Source: Thiomonas sp. FB-6 (GTDB lineage: Bacteria > Pseudomonadota > Gammaproteobacteria > Burkholderiales > Burkholderiaceae_C). Taken from it: a stretch of 64,000 nt of DNA. The position numbers and the translations under genes are program-made. This document shows positions 56,863 to 64,000 of the stretch, piece by piece. Under the pieces are notes generated by a model that was given only the letters and a program-made list of their open reading frames with translations, was not told the DNA's origin and made no database searches. Location of the stretch: assembly GCF_000377645.1 (NCBI RefSeq), contig NZ_KB898471.1:629084-693083 (forward strand), in the 5' to 3' direction. How positions within the stretch are numbered: position 1 is the stretch's first letter; each line of letters starts with the position of its first letter.

Positions 56863-56884
56863 GCCCGGCCGCCTCCGGCCGGGC
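56863..56884. terminator. GC hairpin between convergent lacI-like and dsb-like genes
   Basis: GCCCGGCCG and CGGCCGGGC, perfect 9-bp arms around CCTC, lie in the 34-bp gap between convergent stops. It lacks T-tracts but its place suggests a bidirectional terminator. Confidence 0.6.
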
Positions 56885-56890
56885 CCTGCG

Positions 56891-57484
56891 TCAGGGCGCC
56901 GCGCAGCCGCCGGCGGCGGTCACCGAAGCCGCGCCGGCCACCACCGTCGCCAACTGGCCCTTGTCGATGCCCCGCAGCAGCGACGGCGTGGACTGGCCCT
57001 TCTTGCACACCAGCAGCGTGGGCGTGGCGACCTGGCCGCCGGCCTTGAGGTTGTCCAGGTTGGTGCGCAGCGTGCGGTCGGTCTCGAAACTGGGCTGGGC
57101 CACGGGGTAGCCGCCCTCCTCGGCCAGTTCGTTGAAACCCGCCTCGTTCTTCTCCCAGGCGGCGGCCGGGTCGGCCGACTGCAGGATGCCGGCGGCGCGG
57201 CCTTCGCTGTCGGGCTTGAGGAAGGCCACCAGCACCACGTGCACGCGCAGCTTGCCGGCGGCGATCAAGGGCGCGCTTTCCTTGCTCAGCTGGTTGCAGA
57301 AGCGGCAGTTCGGGTCTTCGAAGGCGACGATCAGCGGGCCCGCCGTGCCGACCGTGAAGCCCTTGGTCTGCAGGGCCTGGCGCGCAAGCTTGGCACCCGC
57401 GGCGGCATCGGCGGCGTTTCCGGGCTGTGCCAAGGCCACTTCGGCGATGAGCAGGCTGGCGAGCAGGAGAAGGAGTCGTTTCAT
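56891..57484 (-). CDS. DsbC/DsbG-like periplasmic thiol-disulfide protein
   Basis: 197 residues: signal peptide (KRLLLLLASLLIAEVALAQ) and a thioredoxin fold with active site FEDPNCRFCNQL (CxxC near residue 60) and the cis-Pro loop TPTLLVCKKG. The DsbC-type dimerisation domain is short, so it is closer to DsbG/DsbA-like single-domain proteins in this group. Expected role: disulfide isomerisation or reduction in the periplasm. Monocistronic between the convergent lacI-like gene and pabBC. Confidence 0.88.
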   Translation of the reverse strand: MKRLLLLLASLLIAEVALAQPGNAADAAAGAKLARQALQTKGFTVGTAGPLIVAFEDPNCRFCNQLSKESAPLIAAGKLRVHVVLVAFLKPDSEGRAAGILQSADPAAAWEKNEAGFNELAEEGGYPVAQPSFETDRTLRTNLDNLKAGGQVATPTLLVCKKGQSTPSLLRGIDKGQLATVVAGAASVTAAGGCAAP

Positions 57485-57570
57485 GGGAGGGATCGGGATT
57501 CCTTGATGGACCGCAAATGATAGGCGGCGCCCCGGCCAGGTGTCCCGACTGGCGCAAGAACTTCAGGGCT

Positions 57571-59451
57571 TCAGGGCTTCGCGTCCTGCCAGCGCAGCTC
57601 GAGCGCACCGCGCAGGCTGTTGAGAAACCACACGCTCTTCGCGGCCCGCAGGTGTTCCACGGTCAGCACGGCCTCGTGCAGGCGCCCCTGCTCCAGCCAT
57701 TCGCGGCGCAGGCAGCCGTCGAGCAAGCCGCAGTCCAGCGCCGGCGTGAGCAGGCGGCCGTCGAGTTCCAGCGCGAGGTTGCCGCGGGTGAACTCGGTCA
57801 GTTCGCCCTGCTCGTTGCGCAACAGCACGTCGAACAGCCCGGGGTGCTCGGCGGCCGCGCGTTCGTACACCTGCCGGCGCGTGGTCTTGTGGAACAGCCA
57901 GACCTCGTCCCGGGACACGGCGAAGCCGGCCAGCGCGAACAGCGCGGGCTTGCCGTCCAGGCCCTCGGGCAGCGGCGCCAGGCTGGCGCGCAGGCGGCCG
58001 CGTGCGTCCAGCAGCAGGCGCAGCCTCGCGCGAGCGCCGGGGGCGCCGGCGGCGGCACTGCGCAGGCACTCGCGCCAGGCGTCAAGGCGCACGGGAAAGC
58101 CGAAGTAACGCGCGGAGGCTTCCAGGCGTGCCAGGTGCAGCGCCTCGCGCAGCGCGACGCCCTGTTCCACGCGCAGGGTCTCGAGGAGTTCGAAAGGCCG
58201 GCTGTCGCGCTGCAGGAAGCGGCTCTTGACCAGCAGTTCCGCGTATTCGTCCGCGGGCGTGGAGTCCCACACGATTCCGCAGCCCAGGCCGCAGCTGGCG
58301 CGCCCGGCGCGGCTGTCCACGGTGACGGTGCGGATGGCCACGTTGAACACCGCGTCGCCGCCCGGGCGCAGCAGGCCCAGCGCACCGCAGTAGGCACCGC
58401 GCGGATCGGCCTCGTGCGCGGCGATCCAGGCCATGGCGCGCACCTTCGGCGCGCCCGTCACCGAGCCGCAGGGAAACAGGGCGCCGAAGATCTCGGCCAG
58501 CCCCAGCCCCGGGCGCATGCGCGCGGTGACGGTGGAGCGCATCTGCCACACGGTGGGGTGGCGCTCCACGGCGAAGCGCTCCGGCACCTCGACGCCATGG
58601 GGCTGCGCGATGCGCGAAAGGTCGTTGCGCAGCAGGTCCACGATCATCAGATTCTCGGCGCGGTCCTTCGCGGATTCGAGCAGTTCGCGCCGCAGGCCCT
58701 CGTCCTCCCGCGGATGGCGCCCGCGCGGGCGGGTTCCCTTCATCGGGCGCGTGGTGAGCAAGGCGCGGTCGCGCCGGAAGAACAGTTCGGGCGAGGCCGA
58801 GACGATGCGATGACGCCCCAGGTCCAGGTAGGCGCAGTAGCCCGCCGGTTGCGCGGCGCGCAGCCGACGGTACAGCGCCAGCGCGCAGCCCTCGAAGGGC
58901 GCCTGCAGGCGCAGCGTGTGGTTCACCTGATAGCACTCGCCACGGCCGATGGCGCGGCGGATGCGCGCCACCTGTTCCTCGAAGCGCGCGCGCTCGGGCT
59001 CGGCGCGGAACTCCGGCGCGGTGTCGGCGGCTGCGCCGGCACCCTCGCCGGGCGCGGCCTCGGGTAGCGCCTGCGAATCCACGCCGGGATCCGCCGAGGG
59101 GATGGCCTCGAAGGCCTCGGAGGCCTCCTCGGACGCGCCGCCGAGCAGACGGGGCCGGTCGTGCACCGCGAACCAGGCCAGCGGCAGCGCTCCGCGCGGC
59201 TGCACCCGCAAGGCCGGGTCGAAGGCCGGCGCCGCCTCGTAGGCGACCATGCCCACCACCCAGGCGCCGGCGTCCGCCTGCTGCTGCGCGGCGCGCAGCA
59301 CTTCGGGAACCTGGGACAGCGTGTCCGCGCGCAACACGGCCCGGGGCTGGCCGAATTCCAGGCGGGTGCGCGCGCCGCCGGCTTCGGCGAAATCGACGAT
59401 GGCGCTCGGGCGCATGCTGGGGCCTGTCCGGGCGCGCGCGGCGCCGCTCAT
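57571..59451 (-). CDS. pabBC: Fused aminodeoxychorismate synthase I (PabB) and lyase (PabC)
   Basis: 626-residue fusion for 4-aminobenzoate (folate) synthesis. The PabB part (residues 1-400) has the chorismate-binding core: VARIRRAIGRGECYQVNHTLRL, RPMKGTRPRGRHP (the Lys marks ADC synthase, where anthranilate synthase has Ala) and ENLMIVDLLRNDLSRIA. The PabC part (residues 420-626) is a class IV PLP fold with the Lys in FHKTTRRQVYE and ELTEFTRGNLALE. A glutaminase (PabA) must come from elsewhere. The acidic stretch near residues 110-140 is a spacer. Start 59451 chosen; 59415 is possible. Confidence 0.92.
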   Translation of the reverse strand: MSGAARARTGPSMRPSAIVDFAEAGGARTRLEFGQPRAVLRADTLSQVPEVLRAAQQQADAGAWVVGMVAYEAAPAFDPALRVQPRGALPLAWFAVHDRPRLLGGASEEASEAFEAIPSADPGVDSQALPEAAPGEGAGAAADTAPEFRAEPERARFEEQVARIRRAIGRGECYQVNHTLRLQAPFEGCALALYRRLRAAQPAGYCAYLDLGRHRIVSASPELFFRRDRALLTTRPMKGTRPRGRHPREDEGLRRELLESAKDRAENLMIVDLLRNDLSRIAQPHGVEVPERFAVERHPTVWQMRSTVTARMRPGLGLAEIFGALFPCGSVTGAPKVRAMAWIAAHEADPRGAYCGALGLLRPGGDAVFNVAIRTVTVDSRAGRASCGLGCGIVWDSTPADEYAELLVKSRFLQRDSRPFELLETLRVEQGVALREALHLARLEASARYFGFPVRLDAWRECLRSAAAGAPGARARLRLLLDARGRLRASLAPLPEGLDGKPALFALAGFAVSRDEVWLFHKTTRRQVYERAAAEHPGLFDVLLRNEQGELTEFTRGNLALELDGRLLTPALDCGLLDGCLRREWLEQGRLHEAVLTVEHLRAAKSVWFLNSLRGALELRWQDAKP

Positions 59452-59453
59452 TC

Positions 59454-60806
59454 TCAGCGCATGGTCACGAATTCTTCCGCGGCGGTCGGGTGGATCGCCA
59501 CGGTGTCGTCGAAGTCGCGCTTGGTGGCGCCCATCTTCAGAGCCACGGCGAAACCCTGGAGCATTTCGTCCATGCCGTAGCCGATGCCGTGGATGCCCAC
59601 GATGCGCTGGCGCGGGCCTTCGCACACCAGTTTCATGCGCGCCGGCTGGCGCGCGTGGGTCACCGCGGTGTACATGGCGGTGAAGGAGGACTGGTACACG
59701 GTGACCGCGGCATCGCCGAACTCGGCGCGTGCCTCGGCTTCGCTCAGTCCCACCGTGCCGATGGGCGGATGGCTGAACACCACCGTGGGAACGTTGCGGT
59801 AGTCCAGGCGTTCGTCGGACTTGCCGTTGAACAGGCGCTCGGAAAGGCGCCGCCCCGCCGCCACCGCCACCGGGGTCAGCGCCAGCCGGCCGGTCACGTC
59901 GCCCACCGCATGGATGCCGGGCACGTTGGTGTCCTGGTAGTCGTCCACCGGCACGTGGCCCGCGGAGTCGGTGGCCACGCCGGCGGCCTGCAGGTCCAGC
60001 GAGGCGGTGTTGGGATGGCGCCCGATGGCCCAGACGAGGCAGTCGGTGGTGTGGCTGCGCCCGTCCTCCAGCTCCAGTTCCAGGCTGCCGTCGGGGTTGC
60101 GGCGCAGCGCCTTGGGCACCGCGTGGGTGTGCAGCTTCGGGCCTTCGGCCCGCATCACCTCGACCAGGGTGCTGCCCAGCATTTCGTCGAAATGGCGCAG
60201 CGGCGCATCGTGGCGCACGAACAGGTGAGCCTGCGATCCCAGCGCGTTGAGCACGCCCGCCAGTTCCACGGCGATGTACCCCGCGCCGACGATGGCGGTT
60301 CGCCGCGGCAGCTCGCGCAGCGCGAAAAAACCGTCGGAGTCGATGCCGAGCTCGGCACCGGGAATGTCGGGCCGGGCCGGATAGCCGCCGGTGGCGACCA
60401 GGATGTGCCCGGCGACGAGACGTTCGCCGTTGACCTCCACGGTACGCGCGTCGACGAAATGCGCGCGCCCGCGGATCAGGTCCACCTTGTTGCGTTCCAG
60501 CCCGCCCAGGTAGGAAGCGTGGATGCGCTCGATGTACGCGCCGCGGCTGGCCACCAGCGTGGCCCAGTCCAGCTGCATGGCGCCGGTGTGGAAGCCGTAG
60601 CCCGGGCCGTAGCGCTGGATGGCGTCGGCGATCTGCCCGGCATGCCACATGATCTTCTTGGGCACGCAGCCCACGTTGACGCAGGTGCCGCCGATGGGGC
60701 CGGCCTCGATCAGCGCGCAGCGCCGCCCGTGCATGGCGGCCCGGTTGGCCGAGGCGATGCCCCCGCTGCCGCCGCCGATCACCACGTAGTCGTAGTCGCG
60801 GCTCAT
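59454..60806 (-). CDS. gor: Glutathione-disulfide reductase
   Basis: 450-residue FAD flavoprotein disulfide reductase. FAD motif [20 protein letters not shown], redox disulfide [13 protein letters not shown] near residue 43, NADPH motif [19 protein letters not shown] near residue 175, and the C-terminal catalytic His in [12 protein letters not shown]. The N-terminus and C-terminus are close to E. coli Gor. Reduces GSSG with NADPH in the cytoplasm. Its ATG overlaps the RidA stop. Confidence 0.95.
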   Translation of the reverse strand: MSRDYDYVVIGGGSGGIASANRAAMHGRRCALIEAGPIGGTCVNVGCVPKKIMWHAGQIADAIQRYGPGYGFHTGAMQLDWATLVASRGAYIERIHASYLGGLERNKVDLIRGRAHFVDARTVEVNGERLVAGHILVATGGYPARPDIPGAELGIDSDGFFALRELPRRTAIVGAGYIAVELAGVLNALGSQAHLFVRHDAPLRHFDEMLGSTLVEVMRAEGPKLHTHAVPKALRRNPDGSLELELEDGRSHTTDCLVWAIGRHPNTASLDLQAAGVATDSAGHVPVDDYQDTNVPGIHAVGDVTGRLALTPVAVAAGRRLSERLFNGKSDERLDYRNVPTVVFSHPPIGTVGLSEAEARAEFGDAAVTVYQSSFTAMYTAVTHARQPARMKLVCEGPRQRIVGIHGIGYGMDEMLQGFAVALKMGATKRDFDDTVAIHPTAAEEFVTMR

Positions 60807-61168
60807 CGCAGCTGCTCCTCGACCTGCAGCGCGGTGACCACGACCTCGATGCGCCAGCGCGGGTCGGCCAGCGCCGCCTGCACGGTGGCGCGCGGCGGCG
60901 TGGCGCCCGGCACCACCCAGGCATCCCACACCGCGTTCATCGCCGCGATGTCGCCGATGTCGGCGAGGAAGATCTGCACGCTGAGCAGGCGGCTCTTGTC
61001 GGAGCCGCATTCGGCCAGCAGGCGCTCGACGTGACCCAGCACCTCGCGGGTCTGCGTGGCGATGTCGGCGTCGGGGTGGTTCTCGGGGACCTGGCCGGCC
61101 AGGTGGATCACGCCGTGGGCGATCGCGGCCTCGCTGAGCCGCGGGCCCACGTGGAGTCGTCGGATCAT
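60803..61168 (-). CDS. ridA: RidA family enamine/imine deaminase
   Basis: 121 residues: [27 protein letters not shown], the family core, with [18 protein letters not shown] and [23 protein letters not shown]. The active-site Arg (ATVQ context PPRAT) is present. It removes reactive 2-aminoacrylate-type enamines made by PLP enzymes. It leads the ridA-gor-pabBC cluster, all translationally coupled. Confidence 0.92.
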   Translation of the reverse strand: MIRRLHVGPRLSEAAIAHGVIHLAGQVPENHPDADIATQTREVLGHVERLLAECGSDKSRLLSVQIFLADIGDIAAMNAVWDAWVVPGATPPRATVQAALADPRWRIEVVVTALQVEEQLR

Positions 61169-61271
61169 GGTGCTTCGGGGGAGGGGGTCGTGAAGGCAGC
61201 GGCCATTGTCTCACCCGGCGCGCATCGCCGCAGGCACGGCGGCGGGCCGCGCCGTGCCCGCCCGGCCGCGT

Positions 61272-61643
61272 TCACGGGCGCCTGCGCAGCTGCGCATCGA
61301 CGTATCGGAACAAGCCACGCTGGTCGAAGGGTTTGACCAGGAATCCATCGAACTCGTCCGCGAGCATGCGCGCATACCCCGGGGCCAGCCCGCGCGCAAC
61401 CAGCGCGTGCACGCGCACGCCGGACATCACGGGCTCGGCCCGCAGGCACCGGAGCGCGCGCAAGACCTCCTCTGCCTGCGCATCGACCCCCATCAACACC
61501 AGCCCGGGCCGGTGGCGGCGGGCCAGTCCGGCCGCCTCGCATCCACAGGATCCCTGCGCCACGCGGCGCCCGGCCTGCTCCAGCACGCGCGCCGCGAGCC
61601 TTCGGCTCACGCCGTCGCGATCGATCACCAGAATCATCGTCAT
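61272..61643 (-). CDS. Receiver-domain protein without phospho-acceptor Asp
   Basis: 123 residues, one CheY-like receiver: acidic pair in VIDRDG (residues 8 and 10) and Lys in FLVKPFD, but the phospho-acceptor site reads GLVLMGVD, with Gly52 where Asp is expected. It has no output domain. A phosphorylation-independent regulator or adaptor is likely. GGGAGG precedes the ATG. It lies alone on the minus strand, divergent from the ANTAR/kinase pair. Confidence 0.75.
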   Translation of the reverse strand: MTMILVIDRDGVSRRLAARVLEQAGRRVAQGSCGCEAAGLARRHRPGLVLMGVDAQAEEVLRALRCLRAEPVMSGVRVHALVARGLAPGYARMLADEFDGFLVKPFDQRGLFRYVDAQLRRRP

Positions 61644-61916
61644 GCCCTGCCTCCCACCCGGCTGCGCCGCGGGAACGGACGCAGGAGTGCCATGTCGGAG
61701 ACGGGGGCAGGGTCTCTACGGGGGAATCGCCGGCGCGCGGGCCGGCTTCGACCGTGATGCGGCCAAGGTCTGGGGCCGCGTGGGGCGCGCGAGGCGCAGC
61801 CCTACGATATGCGAGAAATGCTATGTGCTTGTATACCAACCGTCAATGCGATGTAATTCGGAGTTCTTTTTCGAAAACCTCACGAAACCCGGCCGGATGG
61901 ACCGCGCACGGGCTGC

Positions 61917-62507
61917 ATGGCCATGACCCCTCCCCGACTGCTGCTGGTCGACGATGACCGCCTCGTTCTCGCCACCACCGCCGCCGGGCTGAGTCTGCTG
62001 GGCTATGAAGCGGCCACGGCCGACGGCGCCGAGCAGGCGCTGCTGCTCAGCGCGGCCGAGCGTTTCGACCTGGCCGTGCTGGACATCCGCCTGCCGGGGC
62101 TCTCGGGCGTGGAACTGGCCCACCTGCTGGAGCGCCGCCATGGGCTGCGCAGCCTGTTCCTCAGCGCCTATGGTGAGCGCGAGGAGGTGAACCAGGCCAT
62201 CCAGCAAGGGGCGCTGGGATACCTGCGCAAGCCGGTGGACGTGCCCCACATGGTGCCGACCATCGAGGCCGCACTGGCACGGGCGCGCGACCTCGACGCG
62301 CTGGCCGAAGCCAAGCAGCAACTGCAGCGCGCCCTGTCCGAGCGTCGGCAGACCAGCGTGGCGGTGGGCATTCTCATGGCGCAAAGACGCCTGTCCGAGG
62401 CCGCGGCCTTCGAGGCCCTGCGCGGGGAAGCGCGCAAACGGCGGCGCAAGCTCAGCGAATTCTGCGACGAACTGGTGGCTGGCCTGCAACGCCAGGAACA
62501 TGGCTGA
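61917..62507 (+). CDS. Response regulator with ANTAR RNA-binding domain
   Basis: 196 residues: receiver (LLLVDDDRLVL, phospho-Asp in FDLAVLDIRLPGLSG near residue 53) followed by an ANTAR domain (AVGILMAQRRLSEAAAFEALRGEARKRRRKLSEFCDELV, about residues 145-190). Such AmiR/NasT-type proteins bind paired RNA hairpins and stop termination. Its target leader was not found in this window. ATG 61917 or 61923; ribosome site weak. Coupled to the sensor kinase gene by an 8-bp overlap. Confidence 0.9.
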   Translation: MAMTPPRLLLVDDDRLVLATTAAGLSLLGYEAATADGAEQALLLSAAERFDLAVLDIRLPGLSGVELAHLLERRHGLRSLFLSAYGEREEVNQAIQQGALGYLRKPVDVPHMVPTIEAALARARDLDALAEAKQQLQRALSERRQTSVAVGILMAQRRLSEAAAFEALRGEARKRRRKLSEFCDELVAGLQRQEHG

Positions 62508-63957
62508 GCTGCCTGGCTCCGGGCGCCCCGCACCGAGCTTCGCGGATGCGCGGCGCGCGAGCGACGCCGAGGAGCGCCGCTTGCGCGCGCTGGTGGCGGC
62601 CAGCTCGGATGCCGTGTACGAAATGAACGCCGACTGGTCGGAGATCCGCTTTCTGGACGGACGCGGCTTCGTCGCCGACGCCGTGCTGCCCACGCGGGAC
62701 TGGATGGAGCGTTACGTGCCCCCCGGCGAGCAGGCCATGGTGCTGCGCCATATCCAGGCCGCCATTCGCGAGCGCGGCCGCTTCGACCTGGAACACCGCC
62801 TGATCCGCGAGGATGGCAGCATCGGCTGGGCCCACTCGCGCGCGGTGCCAATCCTGGACGACACGGGCGCTCCCTGCGCCTGGATGGGAGTCGCCATGGA
62901 CGTGACCGTGCGCAAGGAAGCCGAACTCGAGCTGCGCGCCAGCGAGCAGCGACTGCGCGCGGTCACCGAGCACATGACCGACGGTATTTTCTACCTCGAC
63001 CGCTCGCACGCCATCCGCTACCTGAACTCCGCCGGCATCGAGTGGCTGCGCGGCGTGCTGGGCCTGCCCGCGCTGCAGGCCGCGCAGGTGCTCGGGCACC
63101 GCCTGCGGGACATCGCCGGCGACACCGAGCCGAGCCGCGGCTTGCTCCTGCACGACGAGCAGGCCATGGCCGGCGGCCGCGCCACCAGCGTGGAGGCCAT
63201 GACCCTCTCGAGTGGCGGTCTGCGCAACCGCGTCACGCTGCGCGTACCCATCCGCGGCGCCGACGGCGAGGTGGTGGGCCTGCTGGGCATCGTGCGCGAT
63301 CTCACCCAGCGCATGCGCGAGGAGAGCGCGCGCGTGGCGCAGGTGCAGAACCAGCGCGACGTCCTGGTGCGGGAGGTGCACCATCGCATCAAGAACCATC
63401 TGCAGGGCATGCTCGGGCTGCTGCGCCTGCACGTGGCGCGAAGGCCCTCCGTGGCCGGCCCGCTGAGCGAGGTCATGGCGCAGGTGCATGCCATCGCGGG
63501 CGTCTACGGAATCAGCGGCCCCCCGGACGCCAGGGGGGTGGACCTGGGGCACACCACGGAGCTGGTGGTGCAAGGCGCGGTGGGCGCGGTGCCTCTGCAG
63601 TTCGAGAACGCCTGCGGGACCCCTGTGCTCCTGCGCGAGGCCGACGCGGTGCCCATCGCGCTGGTGATCAACGAACTCGTGACCAATGCGGTCAAGCACC
63701 TCGCGCCGGCCACCCCCGGCCGCCCGGTGCGGGTGGTGCTGCGGCGCGAGGCCGAGGCCGTGCTGGTGCAGGTGCGCGGCGGCCCGGCTTGCCTTCCGCA
63801 AGGCTTCGAGCTCGGCGGGCGCCGAGGTCCGGGCATCGGATTGCAGTTGCTCGGAACGCTGCTGCCCAGCAAGGGGACGAAGCTGCGCATCGAGCAGCAC
63901 GCCGACGAGGTGCTCGCCGAACTGGAGTTGCGCGAACCCGTGGTGGAACTGCGCTGA
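62500..63957 (+). CDS. Cytoplasmic PAS-PAS-HisKA_2 sensor kinase
   Basis: 485 residues: two PAS domains (about 25-150 and 155-280), then HisKA_2 with the phospho-His in LVREVHHRIKNHLQGMLGLL and a HATPase domain with VINELVTNAVKH and GRRGPGIGLQLL. No membrane helix, so it senses a cytoplasmic signal. It overlaps the ANTAR regulator gene by 8 bp and is its probable partner, giving a two-component system that acts on RNA. The stop is 43 bp before the window end. Confidence 0.92.
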   Translation: MAELPGSGRPAPSFADARRASDAEERRLRALVAASSDAVYEMNADWSEIRFLDGRGFVADAVLPTRDWMERYVPPGEQAMVLRHIQAAIRERGRFDLEHRLIREDGSIGWAHSRAVPILDDTGAPCAWMGVAMDVTVRKEAELELRASEQRLRAVTEHMTDGIFYLDRSHAIRYLNSAGIEWLRGVLGLPALQAAQVLGHRLRDIAGDTEPSRGLLLHDEQAMAGGRATSVEAMTLSSGGLRNRVTLRVPIRGADGEVVGLLGIVRDLTQRMREESARVAQVQNQRDVLVREVHHRIKNHLQGMLGLLRLHVARRPSVAGPLSEVMAQVHAIAGVYGISGPPDARGVDLGHTTELVVQGAVGAVPLQFENACGTPVLLREADAVPIALVINELVTNAVKHLAPATPGRPVRVVLRREAEAVLVQVRGGPACLPQGFELGGRRGPGIGLQLLGTLLPSKGTKLRIEQHADEVLAELELREPVVELR

Positions 63958-63965
63958 GCGGCGGC

Positions 63966-64000
63966 TCAGAGTTGCACCGCAGCGCCGCTGGCCCAGCTCG
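63966..64000 (-). CDS. Possible 3' end of a convergent gene, partial
   Basis: A minus-strand frame coming from beyond the right edge ends at 63966 with ...SWASGAAVQL and TGA. Only about 11 codons are visible, too few to identify or to prove coding. Included as a low-confidence partial. Confidence 0.25.
   Translation of the reverse strand, partial: SWASGAAVQL

Overview
The window looks like chromosomal DNA of a high-GC (roughly 70% by eye) betaproteobacterium, probably Burkholderiales. The basis is the gene families present: an E. coli-like nar operon with a parvulin downstream, DUF3079, a GDCCVxC protein, a DcaP-type porin, class C beta-lactamase, and NMT1/TauT-type ABC systems, plus G/C-rich third codon positions throughout. 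I saw no tRNA, rRNA, CRISPR array or insertion sequence. Most genes are densely packed with ATGA or TGATG overlaps.

Layout. (1) 1-12307, nitrate respiration on the minus strand: rrf2(nsrR-like)-narX-narL, then narK-narG-narH-narJ-narI and the start of a PpiC-type isomerase, with a divergent di-iron repair protein (ric/ytfE) sharing the nsrR promoter region. (2) 12334-15428: a DUF3079 protein and two membrane proteins ending in CBS pairs (HPP family and ClC), plausibly anion transport linked to the nar genes. (3) 15622-21779: a TPP enzyme, an alpha/beta hydrolase, a remnant of a cysteine hydrolase, an arginine-containing leader ORF plus terminator in front of argD, a class C beta-lactamase and a small membrane protein. 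(4) 21814-31486: c-di-GMP enzymes (GGDEF, EAL), a methyltransferase, a DUF6502/DUF5666 pair divergent from a large lipoprotein, and an ArnT-like glycosyltransferase. (5) 31303-32036: a brnT/brnA toxin-antitoxin module lying between two 60-bp copies (58/60 identical) of the glycosyltransferase 3' end. (6) 32028-39713: a minus-strand uptake and sensing cluster (DcaP-like porin, ABC ATPase, permease, binding protein, response regulator, sensor kinase, second binding protein). (7) 40041-50641: accessory genes including a Crp/Fnr regulator divergent from a c-type cytochrome over an FNR-like box, an atypical MBL-fold protein, a PAS-GGDEF protein, gamma-glutamyltransferase with divergent LysR, and two tandem DUF945 paralogues. 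(8) 50958-56856: a catabolic operon (MFS, HisD-like dehydrogenase, SDR, Zn-alcohol dehydrogenase) with divergent LacI regulator and two LacI-type operators, resembling dihydroxypropanesulfonate (hps) degradation. (9) 56891-63957: Dsb-like protein, PabB-PabC fusion, glutathione reductase, RidA, a receiver lacking its phospho-acceptor Asp, and an ANTAR regulator with a HisKA_2 kinase.

How it fits together: NarX/NarL sense nitrate and would drive nar expression; NsrR and Ric deal with nitric oxide made during nitrate reduction; HPP/ClC may move the anions. The other regions are self-contained modules with local regulators. All functions are inferred from protein motifs read by eye; no database search was run.
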